Part shown: positions 28,600 to 39,211 of the stretch, piece after piece
Layout of the letters: each line of letters begins with the position of its first letter
Position numbering within the stretch: position 1 is the first letter of the stretch
NCBI GenBank assembly: GCA_963698535.1
Contig: CAVORD010000001.1
Coordinates: 620,001 to 684,000 of the forward strand
Length of the DNA: 64,000 nucleotides
Direction of reading: 5' to 3'
DNA from: CAVORD01 sp963698535
Lineage (GTDB): Bacteria; Bacteroidota; Bacteroidia; Bacteroidales; VadinHA17
Program-made: the position numbers and the translations under genes
The notes under the pieces: generated by a model
Database searches by the model: none
What the model was told of the DNA's origin: nothing
What the model saw: the letters and a program-made list of their open reading frames with translations, nothing else

Positions 28600-30627
28600 A
28601 TGCCAGTAACAACACGTCCACAGGACAAATTTGCCTTCCTGTTTACAGGACCTACTGATTCCAGATATCAAAAGGATCTGGAGAATGTATTCACTACTCT
28701 CACCGAATACTACAACTACCCTGCAGCTAACATATGGGTTGTATGGGGTGGTCCGGATAACCTCGCAGTACTGTTCCCTGGGGCGACTCCAGGGAATCTG
28801 GTTTCCATTAACAGCGATTCTGATCCAAAGGCCAGCTTTGCTACCCTGCTAACTACGTTCCTGGGAGCTGTAAATGCCAACATACCTGATACTTCTGTTA
28901 CAGGTGCTCTTAACACTGCTCTCATATATTTTACAGGGTCAGGTCTAGATGCTGATCCTGTCAATCCGTTTGATTATGCTAAACTCGTATTAAAACCGGG
29001 TACTGTTGATATCGCCATCACCAGCGATGAGTTGAAGACACTATTCAATTCAGTTACATTTGCAGCTTCCCAGGTTAATCTGGTGATGCAGCAGGATTTC
29101 GCAAATGTCTTTTCAAACCATTTCTTCCCGGGTGGTTTCTACTCGCTGAATAAAACAGTCACTTTCGTTTATGGTGATCAGTCTTCTGCAGGCAATGCCA
29201 CCAATGGTGGTGCTTTTACAATGGCCTGGACCGAGGCTCTCCATCAGGAGACTACCGTTATGGATCCTTCGGCAAAATATGCCGACCAGCTTACTGTATC
29301 GACCGGGACTGAGCTGTTCCTTGTATCGCTTGAGCAAGCCAAGAGGTTCGCAGAATTAAGGAACAGCCCTGCCATTTATGGTTTTTCATTGAACGGCGAA
29401 GATTCTTTTCTTGGAAAACCAATATTCTACCTTGAAGATGGAGGCAGTGGTGCAGGTTGGTGGGAGAGTCCCTCAATCTACCTTACCCACCCAAATGCCA
29501 CTGATCCTTTAAAACAGAATGATCTCTATGTCACCGATGCCCTTGCGGCTGTTGCACCATTCAACAATACGATCAATGTAGATGTCAGGAATACAGGAAC
29601 GCATCCGGTAAGAGTTTACCGTATAGGCGTAAGGGTATTTCGCACGCCTATGGGCGGGGCAGCAGATTATATTGAGCAGAATGGAAAAATGCCGGTAGGT
29701 GCGGTGCTGAAACCAACCAACAGGATATCTTACAACATCTTCTCAAATGCCAACAAAGACACTTGGATCTTTAACACTCCTTTTTATACAGGCACAACTC
29801 ATGAATGCGTAAAGGCAAAGGTAGTTTTCGCAGTTGCCGATCCTGTTGCTGAACCATTCGACTGGACATGGGCAATTACTGTTAATGATAACGAGGCTCA
29901 GAGAAATACCGACCAGGGATCCGATCCGCCGGTCATCCGTGGCCGCTCTGTTCCCGGAAACTCTTTCAGGGGGGCGAAAAAGCATCTCTATCAAATAGTT
30001 AACCCGTTCAATGAGCAGTATACTTTCCGCCTTGTCACAACACCTGAGTTTGAGAAAGCTTTGAAGTATATTGATATGACATGGTATTTCATTGGGAAGG
30101 AGAGGAAGTGGACAAAACTTGGCTTTAAAAAGCTGGAAGATATGTACTCCTTTGCCGATTTTAACCTTCTGCCGGGTGAAGCCGTCGACCTGATGGGAGA
30201 GTTTGGTTTTAAGAAGGATGCGGGGACTAAAAAGATAGCCCTTCCTGTGGAATTACTTGTCGACAGGATAGAGGGAAAGAGAACAAGAAAACCACTTGCC
30301 AGATCGATTGAGGGGAAATTCTCAGCTATAGCAGGTTTTACGATCAGGCTGGTAAATGAACCAGGCTACCTCAATATTACAGTTTTTGAGAAGAGGGGCA
30401 AACCTCTGGCTGAAGCTAAGGTCTTGATCGGGACTGTTAACGGAATGGCAGAAGAAGCACTTATGACTGATAAAAACGGGACTATAGAACTAAAGGATAT
30501 TAACCCCGATGTTTATCGTTTGAAAGCCCTCTTTAAGAACAGATATTCTGAAGAAGAAATAGTCGAATTAACATCAGGAGAGGCAATGAAAGTAAGGCTT
30601 GTTGTTGATGGAGGTAAGAGAGGATAG
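28600..30627 (+). CDS. Large protein with a caspase-like but catalytically depleted N-terminal domain and a C-terminal Ig-like/CNA-B-type domain
   Basis: 675 residues with no signal peptide or membrane segment. Residues 1-220 read like a caspase/C13-peptidase fold: FAFLFTG, then IWVVWGG, ALIYFTGSGLD where active enzymes have GHG, VNLVMQQDFANVF where they have the D.C.SG cysteine, and GGAFTMAWTEAL, a typical closing helix motif. Both catalytic His and Cys appear to be missing. Residues about 300-350 form a beta-rich domain (LYVTDALAAV, INVDVRNTG); the last 90 or so residues resemble a carboxypeptidase-regulatory/CNA-B fold (KPLAEAKVLIG ... TDKNGTIELKDINPDVYRLKA). It follows fibre gene 7 by 11 bases. 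Function unknown; the fold assignment is by eye and only moderately secure. Confidence 0.6.
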   Translation: MPVTTRPQDKFAFLFTGPTDSRYQKDLENVFTTLTEYYNYPAANIWVVWGGPDNLAVLFPGATPGNLVSINSDSDPKASFATLLTTFLGAVNANIPDTSVTGALNTALIYFTGSGLDADPVNPFDYAKLVLKPGTVDIAITSDELKTLFNSVTFAASQVNLVMQQDFANVFSNHFFPGGFYSLNKTVTFVYGDQSSAGNATNGGAFTMAWTEALHQETTVMDPSAKYADQLTVSTGTELFLVSLEQAKRFAELRNSPAIYGFSLNGEDSFLGKPIFYLEDGGSGAGWWESPSIYLTHPNATDPLKQNDLYVTDALAAVAPFNNTINVDVRNTGTHPVRVYRIGVRVFRTPMGGAADYIEQNGKMPVGAVLKPTNRISYNIFSNANKDTWIFNTPFYTGTTHECVKAKVVFAVADPVAEPFDWTWAITVNDNEAQRNTDQGSDPPVIRGRSVPGNSFRGAKKHLYQIVNPFNEQYTFRLVTTPEFEKALKYIDMTWYFIGKERKWTKLGFKKLEDMYSFADFNLLPGEAVDLMGEFGFKKDAGTKKIALPVELLVDRIEGKRTRKPLARSIEGKFSAIAGFTIRLVNEPGYLNITVFEKRGKPLAEAKVLIGTVNGMAEEALMTDKNGTIELKDINPDVYRLKALFKNRYSEEEIVELTSGEAMKVRLVVDGGKRG

Positions 30628-30658
30628 CAAAGTCAAGCAGAAGCTATAGACCAATTAT

Positions 30659-31858
30659 TCAGCCATTTATGACGCCCGAACCCACAAGTTCGTCGCCTCT
30701 GTACCAGGCGGCAAACTGTCCGGGCGCTATTCCTCTCTGCAGCTCATTAAAAACAATATAGAGCCCATTCTCACGCATATAAAGTCTGCCGCTTTGCAGG
30801 GGCTGCCTGTACCTTATCCTTATGTCATAATCGACAGATTCACCAGGCTTTAGGACAAGATCAGGTCTTATCCAGTGGATCTCATCGGAATTAATACTGA
30901 GCCCCTTTCTGTTAAGTCCCGGATGATCATGCCCCTCGCCAGCATAAAGCAGGTTAGCTGTGATATCTGTTGAAATAATAAAAAGAGGCTCCTTGAATCC
31001 CCCAATATTAATTCCCTTCCTCTGGCCAATAGTAAAGAAATGTGCTCCGTTGTGAGTACCTATTGTCTTACCTGCATCCGGCGTGTAGTAAAAAGGTGCA
31101 CAAATTGACATCAACGTATTCTCATCAATATCCTTATCGGGAATACCTTCAATCTGTTGCGGAAATTTATAACTACTGTCGATCAGGATCGTCCTTCCTC
31201 TCTTTGCGTCAAGTTTTTGTTGCAGGAATGTCGGCAGGTGCACCTTTCCTACAAAACAGATGCCCTGTGAATCCTTCCTGTCAGCAGTGGGAAGTTTTAA
31301 TCCTGCCGCTATCTGCCTTACCTTCGGCTTGGTCATTTCTCCTATAGGGAAGAGAGCTGTTGCAAGCTGCTCCTGACTGAGCTGACAGAGAAAATAGCTC
31401 TGATCCTTGTTCCTGTCGACACCTGCCAGCAAAGAATATATTTTTCCGTCAGGCGACTCGATTATTCCCTTCCGGCAGTAGTGACCTGTGGCAACAAACT
31501 TAGCTCCCAGTTTAAAAGCCTCATCCGCAAATATGTCGAACTTTATCTCTCTGTTGCACAGTATATCAGGATTCGGAGTTCTGCCTTTGCTGTATTCAGA
31601 GAACATATAATCGACTACTCTCTTGCGGTAAGGTCCGCTCAGATCAACATAATGAAAGGGTATTTCCAGCTTTTTAGCTACCATTTCAGCAAACATCACA
31701 TCATCATCACCAGAGCAATCGCCGGTGAGTACGCCCTCCTTGTCATGCCAGTTTTTCATAAAAAGGCCAATCACTTCGTAGCCCTCTTCTTTGAGAACCC
31801 ACGCAGCCACCGATGAGTCGACACCGCCTGAAAGACCAATTACAACCCTTTCCTTCAT
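30659..31858 (-). CDS. mnmA: tRNA-specific 2-thiouridylase MnmA
   Basis: About 399 residues; thiolates U34 of tRNAs for Lys, Glu and Gln. The PP-loop motif VIGLSGGVDSSVAA lies near the N-terminus, the first catalytic Cys in NPDILCNREIKF and the second in DSQGICFVGK, as the family requires; KDQSYFLCQL and TPDAGKTIG are also conserved. Start is placed at 31858 (MKERVVIG); the longer reading frame to 31900 would include a -7 box at 31863-31870. It is convergent with the gene ending at 30627. Confidence 0.96.
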   Translation of the reverse strand: MKERVVIGLSGGVDSSVAAWVLKEEGYEVIGLFMKNWHDKEGVLTGDCSGDDDVMFAEMVAKKLEIPFHYVDLSGPYRKRVVDYMFSEYSKGRTPNPDILCNREIKFDIFADEAFKLGAKFVATGHYCRKGIIESPDGKIYSLLAGVDRNKDQSYFLCQLSQEQLATALFPIGEMTKPKVRQIAAGLKLPTADRKDSQGICFVGKVHLPTFLQQKLDAKRGRTILIDSSYKFPQQIEGIPDKDIDENTLMSICAPFYYTPDAGKTIGTHNGAHFFTIGQRKGINIGGFKEPLFIISTDITANLLYAGEGHDHPGLNRKGLSINSDEIHWIRPDLVLKPGESVDYDIRIRYRQPLQSGRLYMRENGLYIVFNELQRGIAPGQFAAWYRGDELVGSGVING

Positions 31859-31862
31859 GTCA

Positions 31863-31870
31863 CAAAAATA
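31863..31870 (-). promoter_or_regulatory. -7 box (TATTTTTG) immediately before mnmA
   Basis: Exact TAnnTTTG on the minus strand, only four bases from the chosen ATG, implying a leaderless or almost leaderless mRNA. Confidence 0.45.
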
Positions 31871-32058
31871 GTAAAAATGTATCTCTGTTGCAGCAGACAA
31901 ATTCTTCAGGCATCCAATGATTGATCAGGATTGTCAGATAACTGACTTAATGACTCTTTTCAGGGAAAAAAAGCTTCAGCATTTTTGTTGAACAGAGGGG
32001 TGAAATTTCCCGATTTCGGAAAAGGCGGGAGCGGTTTTTTAGGTAACTTTAAACCATT

Positions 32059-35000
32059 ATGTCTGACGGTAATCTCAAATTATACAGCGCTTCAGCTGGC
32101 TCAGGTAAAACACATGAGCTTACCGGCAACTACTTAACTCTTCTTCTGGGCAAGACAGAACCGGGCACCTCCTCTTTCAGGAATATACTCTCTGTAACCT
32201 TTACAAACAAGGCTGCTGCCGAGATGAAGGAACGCATACTGAAAGAACTTAACAATATAGCCTCCGGAGGAGAATCGAAGTTCTATGATCGACTTGTGCC
32301 GTCGGATGTGCCTTCTGAGCAGCGGGAGAAGATAAAAATAGAGATACAGAAGCGCTCTGCTTCAATTTTAAAGGATATTCTTCAGGATTATTCCAGATTC
32401 TCAGTAGGTACCATCGACAGCTTTTTCCAGAGAGTTTTGAGGATGTTTACAAGAGAGGTTGGTATTCATCCGGGCTACAGTCTCGAACTGGATGACAGGA
32501 TGGTTTTGCAGGAAGCTGTAGAGGAGACTGTTTCGTCGGTTGATCAAAATCCGGATCTGCTATTGTGGTTATCCGAATTTGCAGGAGACCTGGTATCACA
32601 AGGGCAAAGCTGGAATCTTGAGAGGGAGATCCACAAGCTGGCAAAGGAACTTTTCAATGAAAATTTCAAGTTGCTGGGAATAACATCGGACCCTGAATAT
32701 GCCAACCGTGCTAAGATCAAATCCTACAGTACCGTACTGAGGGTTTTAATGAAAAATATTGAAAAAGAGCTTACCGAAGCCGGATCAAGAGGAGTAATGC
32801 TGGCTGGCAGCATGGGTATTGAAGATGATATGGTCGCCCAGAAGTCGAAGGGGTTTCTTTCATTTCTAAAAAACCTGGCCGGCGGAACCATCTCAGCACC
32901 CAACAAATTCGTCATTAAGGCAGTTGATGAAAGGAAATTATTCGGAAAGGTTCCCGGTGTACCTAAAGACGGGTCAGCGGAATTTGATTTGATCTATGAT
33001 ATGCTCTCCGATACAGTAACCCTTTATAATGACCGTATCATCGAATACCGGAGTGCAGAAGCCATTTTGAGCAATATGTATACCCTGGGCATAATGCATG
33101 ATCTCAGTGCCAAACTGAAAGAGATCAACAGTGCCGGCAATATCTTTCTGCTGTCCGATACCGGATATCTTCTCAGAAGGTTGATAGGTGGTGACCAGGC
33201 TCCTTTCATATATGAAAAGGTTGGAACACATTACAATCATATTCTGATAGATGAGTTTCAGGATACTTCAATTATTCAGTATGAGAACTTCCGGCCTTTG
33301 ATGGAAAACGCAATGAGTCAGGGGTTTGAATGTATGATAGTGGGTGATCTGAAACAATCGATCTATCGCTGGAGAAACAGTAACTGGAAGATAATGGCAC
33401 ACCACGTATCTGATACCATCGGTGAGTCGAGGATCTCCAGAATTACCCTCCCCGAAAATCACAGAAGCTTCTCTTCCATAATAGCATTTAATAATTCACT
33501 CTTTACTGCATTACCGGAAATTCTCGACAATGAATTCGGAATGGAGAGCTCAAACAGAATGTCTTTCCATAATCTTTATAATGGTGCAGTACAGCAGGAT
33601 GGGGGTGGTAAGACCGGAGGATTTGTGAATTTTGAATTCTTCGAAGGCAACAAGGAGGAGTGGCAGGGAAGAGCAATGGAGAAAGATCCCGGTTGTCGTT
33701 CAGGAACTGCTAAGTTCGGGGTATGCACCGTCTGAAATAGGTATTTTGGTGAGAGATAAGGCTGCCGGTGAATTGGTCGTGCGCACCCTGATCCATTATC
33801 GCGATTCACGAAGAAATGATCCGGGTCATATTGCATATTCTGTTATTTCAGATCAGAGCCTGCTGCTGAATCAGTCAGCAGCAATTGTTTTCATCACTGC
33901 TGTAATTGAATGGTGGTCTTTTAGAAACAACCTCACCATGGCAATAATGATCAGGAATTATCTTATTGCCACCGGAGGCGACCCGACATATCAGGGTGAG
34001 CTTATTAGTGGTTCTTTGAGTGACATTGCTGAAGAGGTTTTCCCTGAAGGGTATGCAGGTTTTTTAGACAAAGCATCCGGAAAGCCCCTCTATGAAGCTG
34101 TTGTATCACTCATTGCATTCTTCAGGCTGGGAGATGTACCGGAAAATATTCCGTTTGTCAATTCTATGCTTGATCTTGTCCTTGGCTATTCAGGTAAAAA
34201 ATCATCCGATCTATCCGCCTTTCTTTCATACTGGGAAGAGATTAAAGATAAAGAAGCTTTGTCGGTCTCCGGATCAGGTACTGCAGTCAGAGTAATGACA
34301 ATTCATAAATCCAAGGGGCTGGATTTCAGGGCAGTAATTCTTCCTACCCTCGATTGGGACATGGACCATGGGTCAAAGGGCCCTATTCTCTGGGTTAGCC
34401 CCGAGCGGGAGCCATTCAACGAAATACCCGTTATTCCTGTGAAATACAATGCCGCTCTTGCTGAAACTATATTCAGGGATGAATATTTAGCCGAAAAATA
34501 TTCATCATTTGTTGACAACCTGAACCTGCTGTACGTTGCCATGACCAGAGCCAGAGAAGTTCTTATAGGGTATGGCAAGGCATATAAGAATGATTCTCTG
34601 TTGCACATCTCAGGAGTTATGCAGAAAGCTTTTGCAACAGATAGGTCTTTCAGCAGCAGCTCTCTACTCAATCTAAGAGAATATTTCGATGATGAGCAGT
34701 CTAAATTTACTTTTGGCGAGATACCTCACTCAGGAATTACACATTCAGATCGTTCAGCCGGTGGTTACCGGAAAATGAGTCTTACTGATCCGCTCTCCCG
34801 ACTGAGGCTTAAGTACAGTTCAGAGAATTTTCTTTCCGAAGGAACAAAGAGAGAGGAGAGGATCAATTATGGTCGTCTGATGCATCTTATTTTTTCGCGT
34901 ATAATAACAAAAGAGGATTTAATACCTGCTGTTGAGACTTTGATAGAAAGTGGCGAAATGATTCCGGAAGCAAGAGAAGAGGTCATTAGAAGGATAGAAC

Positions 35001-35281
35001 TGAGTATGGCTGATGATACTGTTGCCGCCTGGTTTGACGGGTCCTGGAGGGTGCTTAATGAGAGGGAAATCCTGCATGACAGGGGTAATATATCTATTCC
35101 CGACAGGGTAATGATAAAAGACGGTCAAGCTATTGTTGTTGACTTTAAATTCGGGGAAGAGCAAAAGAAATATCTGAAACAGATCGAACGGTACAGCTCA
35201 CTCCTAAGGGAGATGGGCTTTAATGATATTAAGGCATTCATATGGTATGTCGATCTCGGAAAGATCACCAGGATGAACTGA
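32059..35281 (+). CDS. addA: AddA/RecB-type helicase-nuclease (one frameshift)
   Basis: About 1,073 residues when an extra A at about 33684 (GAGAAAG) is removed. Walker A YSASAGSGKTHELT is at residues 8-21; TFTNKAAAEMKERI, the Walker B ILIDEFQDTS, GDLKQSIYRWRN and, past the shift, VMTIHKSKGLDFRAVILP and LYVAMTRAREVLIG are UvrD/SF1 motifs. The C-terminus has a RecB-type PD-(D/E)XK nuclease (RVMIKDGQAIVVDFKFG then KYLKQIERY). It resects double-strand breaks together with AddB, which lies two genes on. The following gene starts four bases after the stop. Both halves are well conserved, so the break is probably a homopolymer error. Confidence 0.9.
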
Positions 35282-35284
35282 AAT

Positions 35285-36274
35285 ATGGGAGAGAGACAAT
35301 ATATATGGGGCCATGATAGGCGATTTAATGCCTACTCCAACTATATCAGGGAGAAGTTTGGTGGCAGGATACAGAAATTAAGTGTTAACGCTGGTTTTAC
35401 ATGTCCCAACCGCGATGGTAAAGTAGGAATTAAAGGATGTACATTCTGCAATAACAAAGCATTCAACCCTTCGTACTGCACTCCCGATAAGTCGGTTACA
35501 CAGCAGCTGGAAGAGGGGATATCCTTCCATCGCAAACGGTATCGCAGATCTACTGGTTACTTTGCCTATTTCCAGGCTTTCTCAAATACATATGGACAAG
35601 TCGATCATTTAAGAAACCTCTACACAGAAGCCCTTAAGGTTGAAGGAATAAGAGGCCTTGCCATTGGTACCAGGCCCGATTGTGTCGACGATAATATTCT
35701 GGCTCTCCTGGCCGAAATTTCATCAAAAACATATGTATCACTCGAGCTTGGGATCGAATCAGTGTACAATAAAACACTTGAATTTGTGAACCGCGGGCAT
35801 TCTGTAGAAGTTGCCATTGATGCTGTTAAAAGAGCCCACAAAGCAGGTATTGAGACGGGAGGGCATTTTATCTTCGGATTACCGGGAGAGTCAGTAACCG
35901 ATATGATGGGTTATGCAAACGTTATCTCCCGGTTACCGTTAACAACAGTTAAGTTTCATCAGCTTCAGATAATAAAGGATACTGTACTGGAGCAGCAGTT
36001 TAAGGATGATCCTTCGATCTTTGCCAGTTTTACATGGGAAGAGTACCGCGACTTTTTTATCTCTTTCCTTGAAGAGCTATCACCTCAACTGATAATTGAG
36101 CGTTTTACGGGAGAAGCACCTCCTTCAATGCTTGCCGGCAGCAGATGGGGAAAGAAGAGAGCAGACGTGCTTATGAGTCTCTTTGAAGAGCGTATGGAGG
36201 AGATAGATAGCTGGCAGGGAAAAAACTATGATAATATGGCGGTGGCTACACAAATAAATGAAGAACTAAGATGA
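35285..36274 (+). CDS. YhcC-like radical SAM protein (TIGR01212 family)
   Basis: 329 residues. The cluster-binding cysteines sit in FTCPNRDGKVGIKGCTFCNN, an atypical Cx(n)CxxC arrangement typical of this family, and LELGIESVYNKTLEFVNRGH and GHFIFGLPGES are radical-SAM barrel motifs. The substrate is unknown. It is tightly placed between addA and addB and overlaps addB by four bases (ATGA), so it is co-translated with a recombination enzyme; whether that is meaningful is open. Confidence 0.88.
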   Translation: MGERQYIWGHDRRFNAYSNYIREKFGGRIQKLSVNAGFTCPNRDGKVGIKGCTFCNNKAFNPSYCTPDKSVTQQLEEGISFHRKRYRRSTGYFAYFQAFSNTYGQVDHLRNLYTEALKVEGIRGLAIGTRPDCVDDNILALLAEISSKTYVSLELGIESVYNKTLEFVNRGHSVEVAIDAVKRAHKAGIETGGHFIFGLPGESVTDMMGYANVISRLPLTTVKFHQLQIIKDTVLEQQFKDDPSIFASFTWEEYRDFFISFLEELSPQLIIERFTGEAPPSMLAGSRWGKKRADVLMSLFEERMEEIDSWQGKNYDNMAVATQINEELR

Positions 36275-39168
36275 AGTTTCTGCAACATATAGCATCAACA
36301 CTTCTAGAAAGGTATGGCACCGATCTCTCCGGACACACCATGGTTTTCCCCGGCAGAAGAGCAGGAATATATTTCAGGGCTTATCTTTCAGAACTTTCCG
36401 ATAAGCCTGTATGGTCACCGGAATTAATAACTATTAACGAGCTCTTTGAAAGGATAGCCTCCAGAGAGGTTACACCACCAGAGATACAGGTATTTGAACT
36501 TTACCGAAGCTACCGTAAGGTGATGACAAATGCTGAACCTTTCGACGAATTCTATTCCTGGGGTGAGATGATAATTCAGGACTTCGACGACATTGATAAA
36601 TATCTAGTCGATAGTGGTATGTTATATCAGAATCTCCTGGACCTTAAGGATATTGACAGGAAGTTCGGAGCTCTTGATGAAGAAACTATAAAGTTGATAC
36701 TGGAGTTCTGGGTTAATTTTAATCCTTCAGGCCTCACAGAAGAAAAAGAGAAATTCCTCTCTCTTTGGGATATTCTGGATCGGCTCTATAAGGAGTTCAG
36801 GAACTCTCTGGCAGCAGGAGGCAAGGCATCTGAAGGCATGATATATAGACAGGTTGCGGAGATGGAGCCCGATAAACTACTGCTTTCTGCGGGTAGCTCT
36901 GTTCTCCATTTTGTTGGATTCAATGCAATAAATAACTGCGAAAAGGTATTATTCGATATCCTTAAAAAAGGTGGTAAAGCTCATTTTTACTGGGATTACG
37001 ATAACCATTATATCAGTGATACGGTACATAAAGCCGGATATTTCCTCAGGAAGAATATTGAAATGTACGGACAAAGTTTAAGTGAACCGTGGGATTACAA
37101 TATGATAGATGCCAGAGCATCCACAGGAAGGACGATCAATGTGTTCTCTGCATCATCCGACTCTTCGCAAACTCAGGTTATGGCATCAATTCTCAGGGAG
37201 AGGATCAGTGAGGGTGAAGCGCCTGACCATCACACCGCGGTGATCCTGGCCGATGAGAACTTGCTGATCCCTGCGCTGGCGGCTATTCCGTCTGAGATCA
37301 GCGACATCAATGTGACAATGGGCTATCCACTCCGAATGACACCTGCCTATGGACTGGTAAGAAACCTGCTACTGATACAAAAGAGGTTGAGAAGTGCCGG
37401 CAGCGATCCATCATTCAATCACAGGGAGGTAATACCCGTTTTGAGGCACAGCTATTTCAGGAGGTATGAACCAGAATCAACAGCCTTGCTTATCCGGAAT
37501 ATAGTAAGCCAGAACCTAGTTTGGATAAGAAGCTCCTTTTTCAATGGGCACAAGCTATGGGAGAAGATCTTCTCAGCCGTAGCCGAACCGCTGGGACTAC
37601 TAGACTACCTGGAGGATATTCTTGGAGAACTGTTTGCCATGTGGGATGAAGGGTCCGACGAAGAGAGCATCGCCCCTGAAGCATCGCTGGGTAAGGAATA
37701 TATATATCATACGATCCTTATTATAAGACGAATAAGATCTGTATCAGAGTATAAGGATATAGATTTTAATCACGATACTGTTATAAGGTTACTCGACAAG
37801 ATCCTGCGAAATCTTGCGATCCCTTTTACCGGTGAGCCGCTTAAGGGTGTGCAGGTAATGGGCCTGCTGGAGACCAGGGCACTCGACTTTGATAATATTG
37901 TAATGCTATCGGTAAATGAGGGTACCCTGCCCAAAGCATCATCACCCGCCACATTGATACCTTATAATCTGAGGGAGGCCTTTGGCCTGCCCACACTTAA
38001 TCATCAGGACTCCATATTCTCATACTATTTTTACCGTCTTCTGCACCGCACTAAAAGGATCGATCTTTTATATAATGACCTTGCCGACGGCATCAGTTCC
38101 GGTGAAATGAGCCGGTTTATTCTTCAGATGAAGTATGATCCCCGCATGGAAGTTACATTCTCTGACAAATCTGTACCGGTAAGTCTTCTACCCGGTATGC
38201 AGGAGTCAATAAAAAGGACGCCGGAACACGATAAGATATTGCACTCGATCTTCCTGGCCGAAGGGGGCAAGGCTATTTCACCAAGCGCACTCAACATATG
38301 GCTGGGCTGCAGGATGAAGTTCTATAACAGGTATATAAGCGGACTTAAGATACCCGACAAAATAACACCTGAGGTCGATGCGATGCTATTCGGTAATATG
38401 ATCCATGACGCCCTGAATATTATATACAATCCGTTTGTCGGAAAGCTCGTACAGGAAAAAGATATCAGAAGGATTCTGGCCAGTAGCGAAATAATTGAAA
38501 GCGCTGTCTCCAGCGCCTTTAACTCAGAGTTCTTCAAAGGACGAAAGGGTGAGATAAGGGGAAGAAACACAATAATTTCAGGAATTCTACGGAAGTATAT
38601 CCTCAAAATACTTGATAATGATATTGATTATGCTCCTTTTACGATCATAGATCTTGAGGCAACCTTCAATATGCAATACGTTCTAAAGTCCTCAGTTGCC
38701 GGGACCATTAATATCGAAGGAACAATAGACAGGATAGATGAAAAGGAGGGGATAGTACGGGTACTGGATTATAAATCGGGTAGCGTAAGTACCAATAGCA
38801 TTATTATCGACGACCTGTTCGATCAGGAGAGTGGGAAACTGAACAACTCAGTTACTCAGGTGCTGACTTATTGCGAACTGTTCGCTAATAAATTCCCTGA
38901 AAAGAAAATAATGCCTGCTATTCTTACTCTGAAAGAGTTGTTTAAAGGGAAAACCGATAATTCTATCAGGATAAAACTACCAGGTCAGGAAGGAAATAAG
39001 CCGGGCAGTACTATCCTGGATGACTATGAACTTGTAAGGGAACATTTTTTTCCGCGTATAGAAAATACCATTGAGTCAATTTTTGATCCTGAAAAGAACT
39101 TCGATATGACTACCGATACAAGAATGTGCAGAAACTGTGATTACATTCTTCTTTGCGGACGACAATAA
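36271..39168 (+). CDS. addB: AddB-like PD-(D/E)XK nuclease with iron-sulfur cysteines
   Basis: 965 residues. The N-terminus has TMVFPGRRAGIYFRAYL where RexB/AddB proteins have a P-loop-like element, here with no Walker A lysine, so helicase activity is unlikely. Around residues 840-860 IDRIDEKEGIVRVLDYKSG is the nuclease motif (catalytic D..D.K). One Cys in WLGCRMKFYNRY (about residue 679) and three in MCRNCDYILLCG at the C-terminus match the four cluster-binding cysteines of AddB. It starts inside the end of the radical SAM gene. With AddA it forms the Bacteroidota RecBCD-equivalent. Confidence 0.87.
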   Translation: MKFLQHIASTLLERYGTDLSGHTMVFPGRRAGIYFRAYLSELSDKPVWSPELITINELFERIASREVTPPEIQVFELYRSYRKVMTNAEPFDEFYSWGEMIIQDFDDIDKYLVDSGMLYQNLLDLKDIDRKFGALDEETIKLILEFWVNFNPSGLTEEKEKFLSLWDILDRLYKEFRNSLAAGGKASEGMIYRQVAEMEPDKLLLSAGSSVLHFVGFNAINNCEKVLFDILKKGGKAHFYWDYDNHYISDTVHKAGYFLRKNIEMYGQSLSEPWDYNMIDARASTGRTINVFSASSDSSQTQVMASILRERISEGEAPDHHTAVILADENLLIPALAAIPSEISDINVTMGYPLRMTPAYGLVRNLLLIQKRLRSAGSDPSFNHREVIPVLRHSYFRRYEPESTALLIRNIVSQNLVWIRSSFFNGHKLWEKIFSAVAEPLGLLDYLEDILGELFAMWDEGSDEESIAPEASLGKEYIYHTILIIRRIRSVSEYKDIDFNHDTVIRLLDKILRNLAIPFTGEPLKGVQVMGLLETRALDFDNIVMLSVNEGTLPKASSPATLIPYNLREAFGLPTLNHQDSIFSYYFYRLLHRTKRIDLLYNDLADGISSGEMSRFILQMKYDPRMEVTFSDKSVPVSLLPGMQESIKRTPEHDKILHSIFLAEGGKAISPSALNIWLGCRMKFYNRYISGLKIPDKITPEVDAMLFGNMIHDALNIIYNPFVGKLVQEKDIRRILASSEIIESAVSSAFNSEFFKGRKGEIRGRNTIISGILRKYILKILDNDIDYAPFTIIDLEATFNMQYVLKSSVAGTINIEGTIDRIDEKEGIVRVLDYKSGSVSTNSIIIDDLFDQESGKLNNSVTQVLTYCELFANKFPEKKIMPAILTLKELFKGKTDNSIRIKLPGQEGNKPGSTILDDYELVREHFFPRIENTIESIFDPEKNFDMTTDTRMCRNCDYILLCGRQ

Positions 39169-39211
39169 TTATTATTGGGCTTTTTGTAACTTAACGCATT
39201 AAAGAATAACT

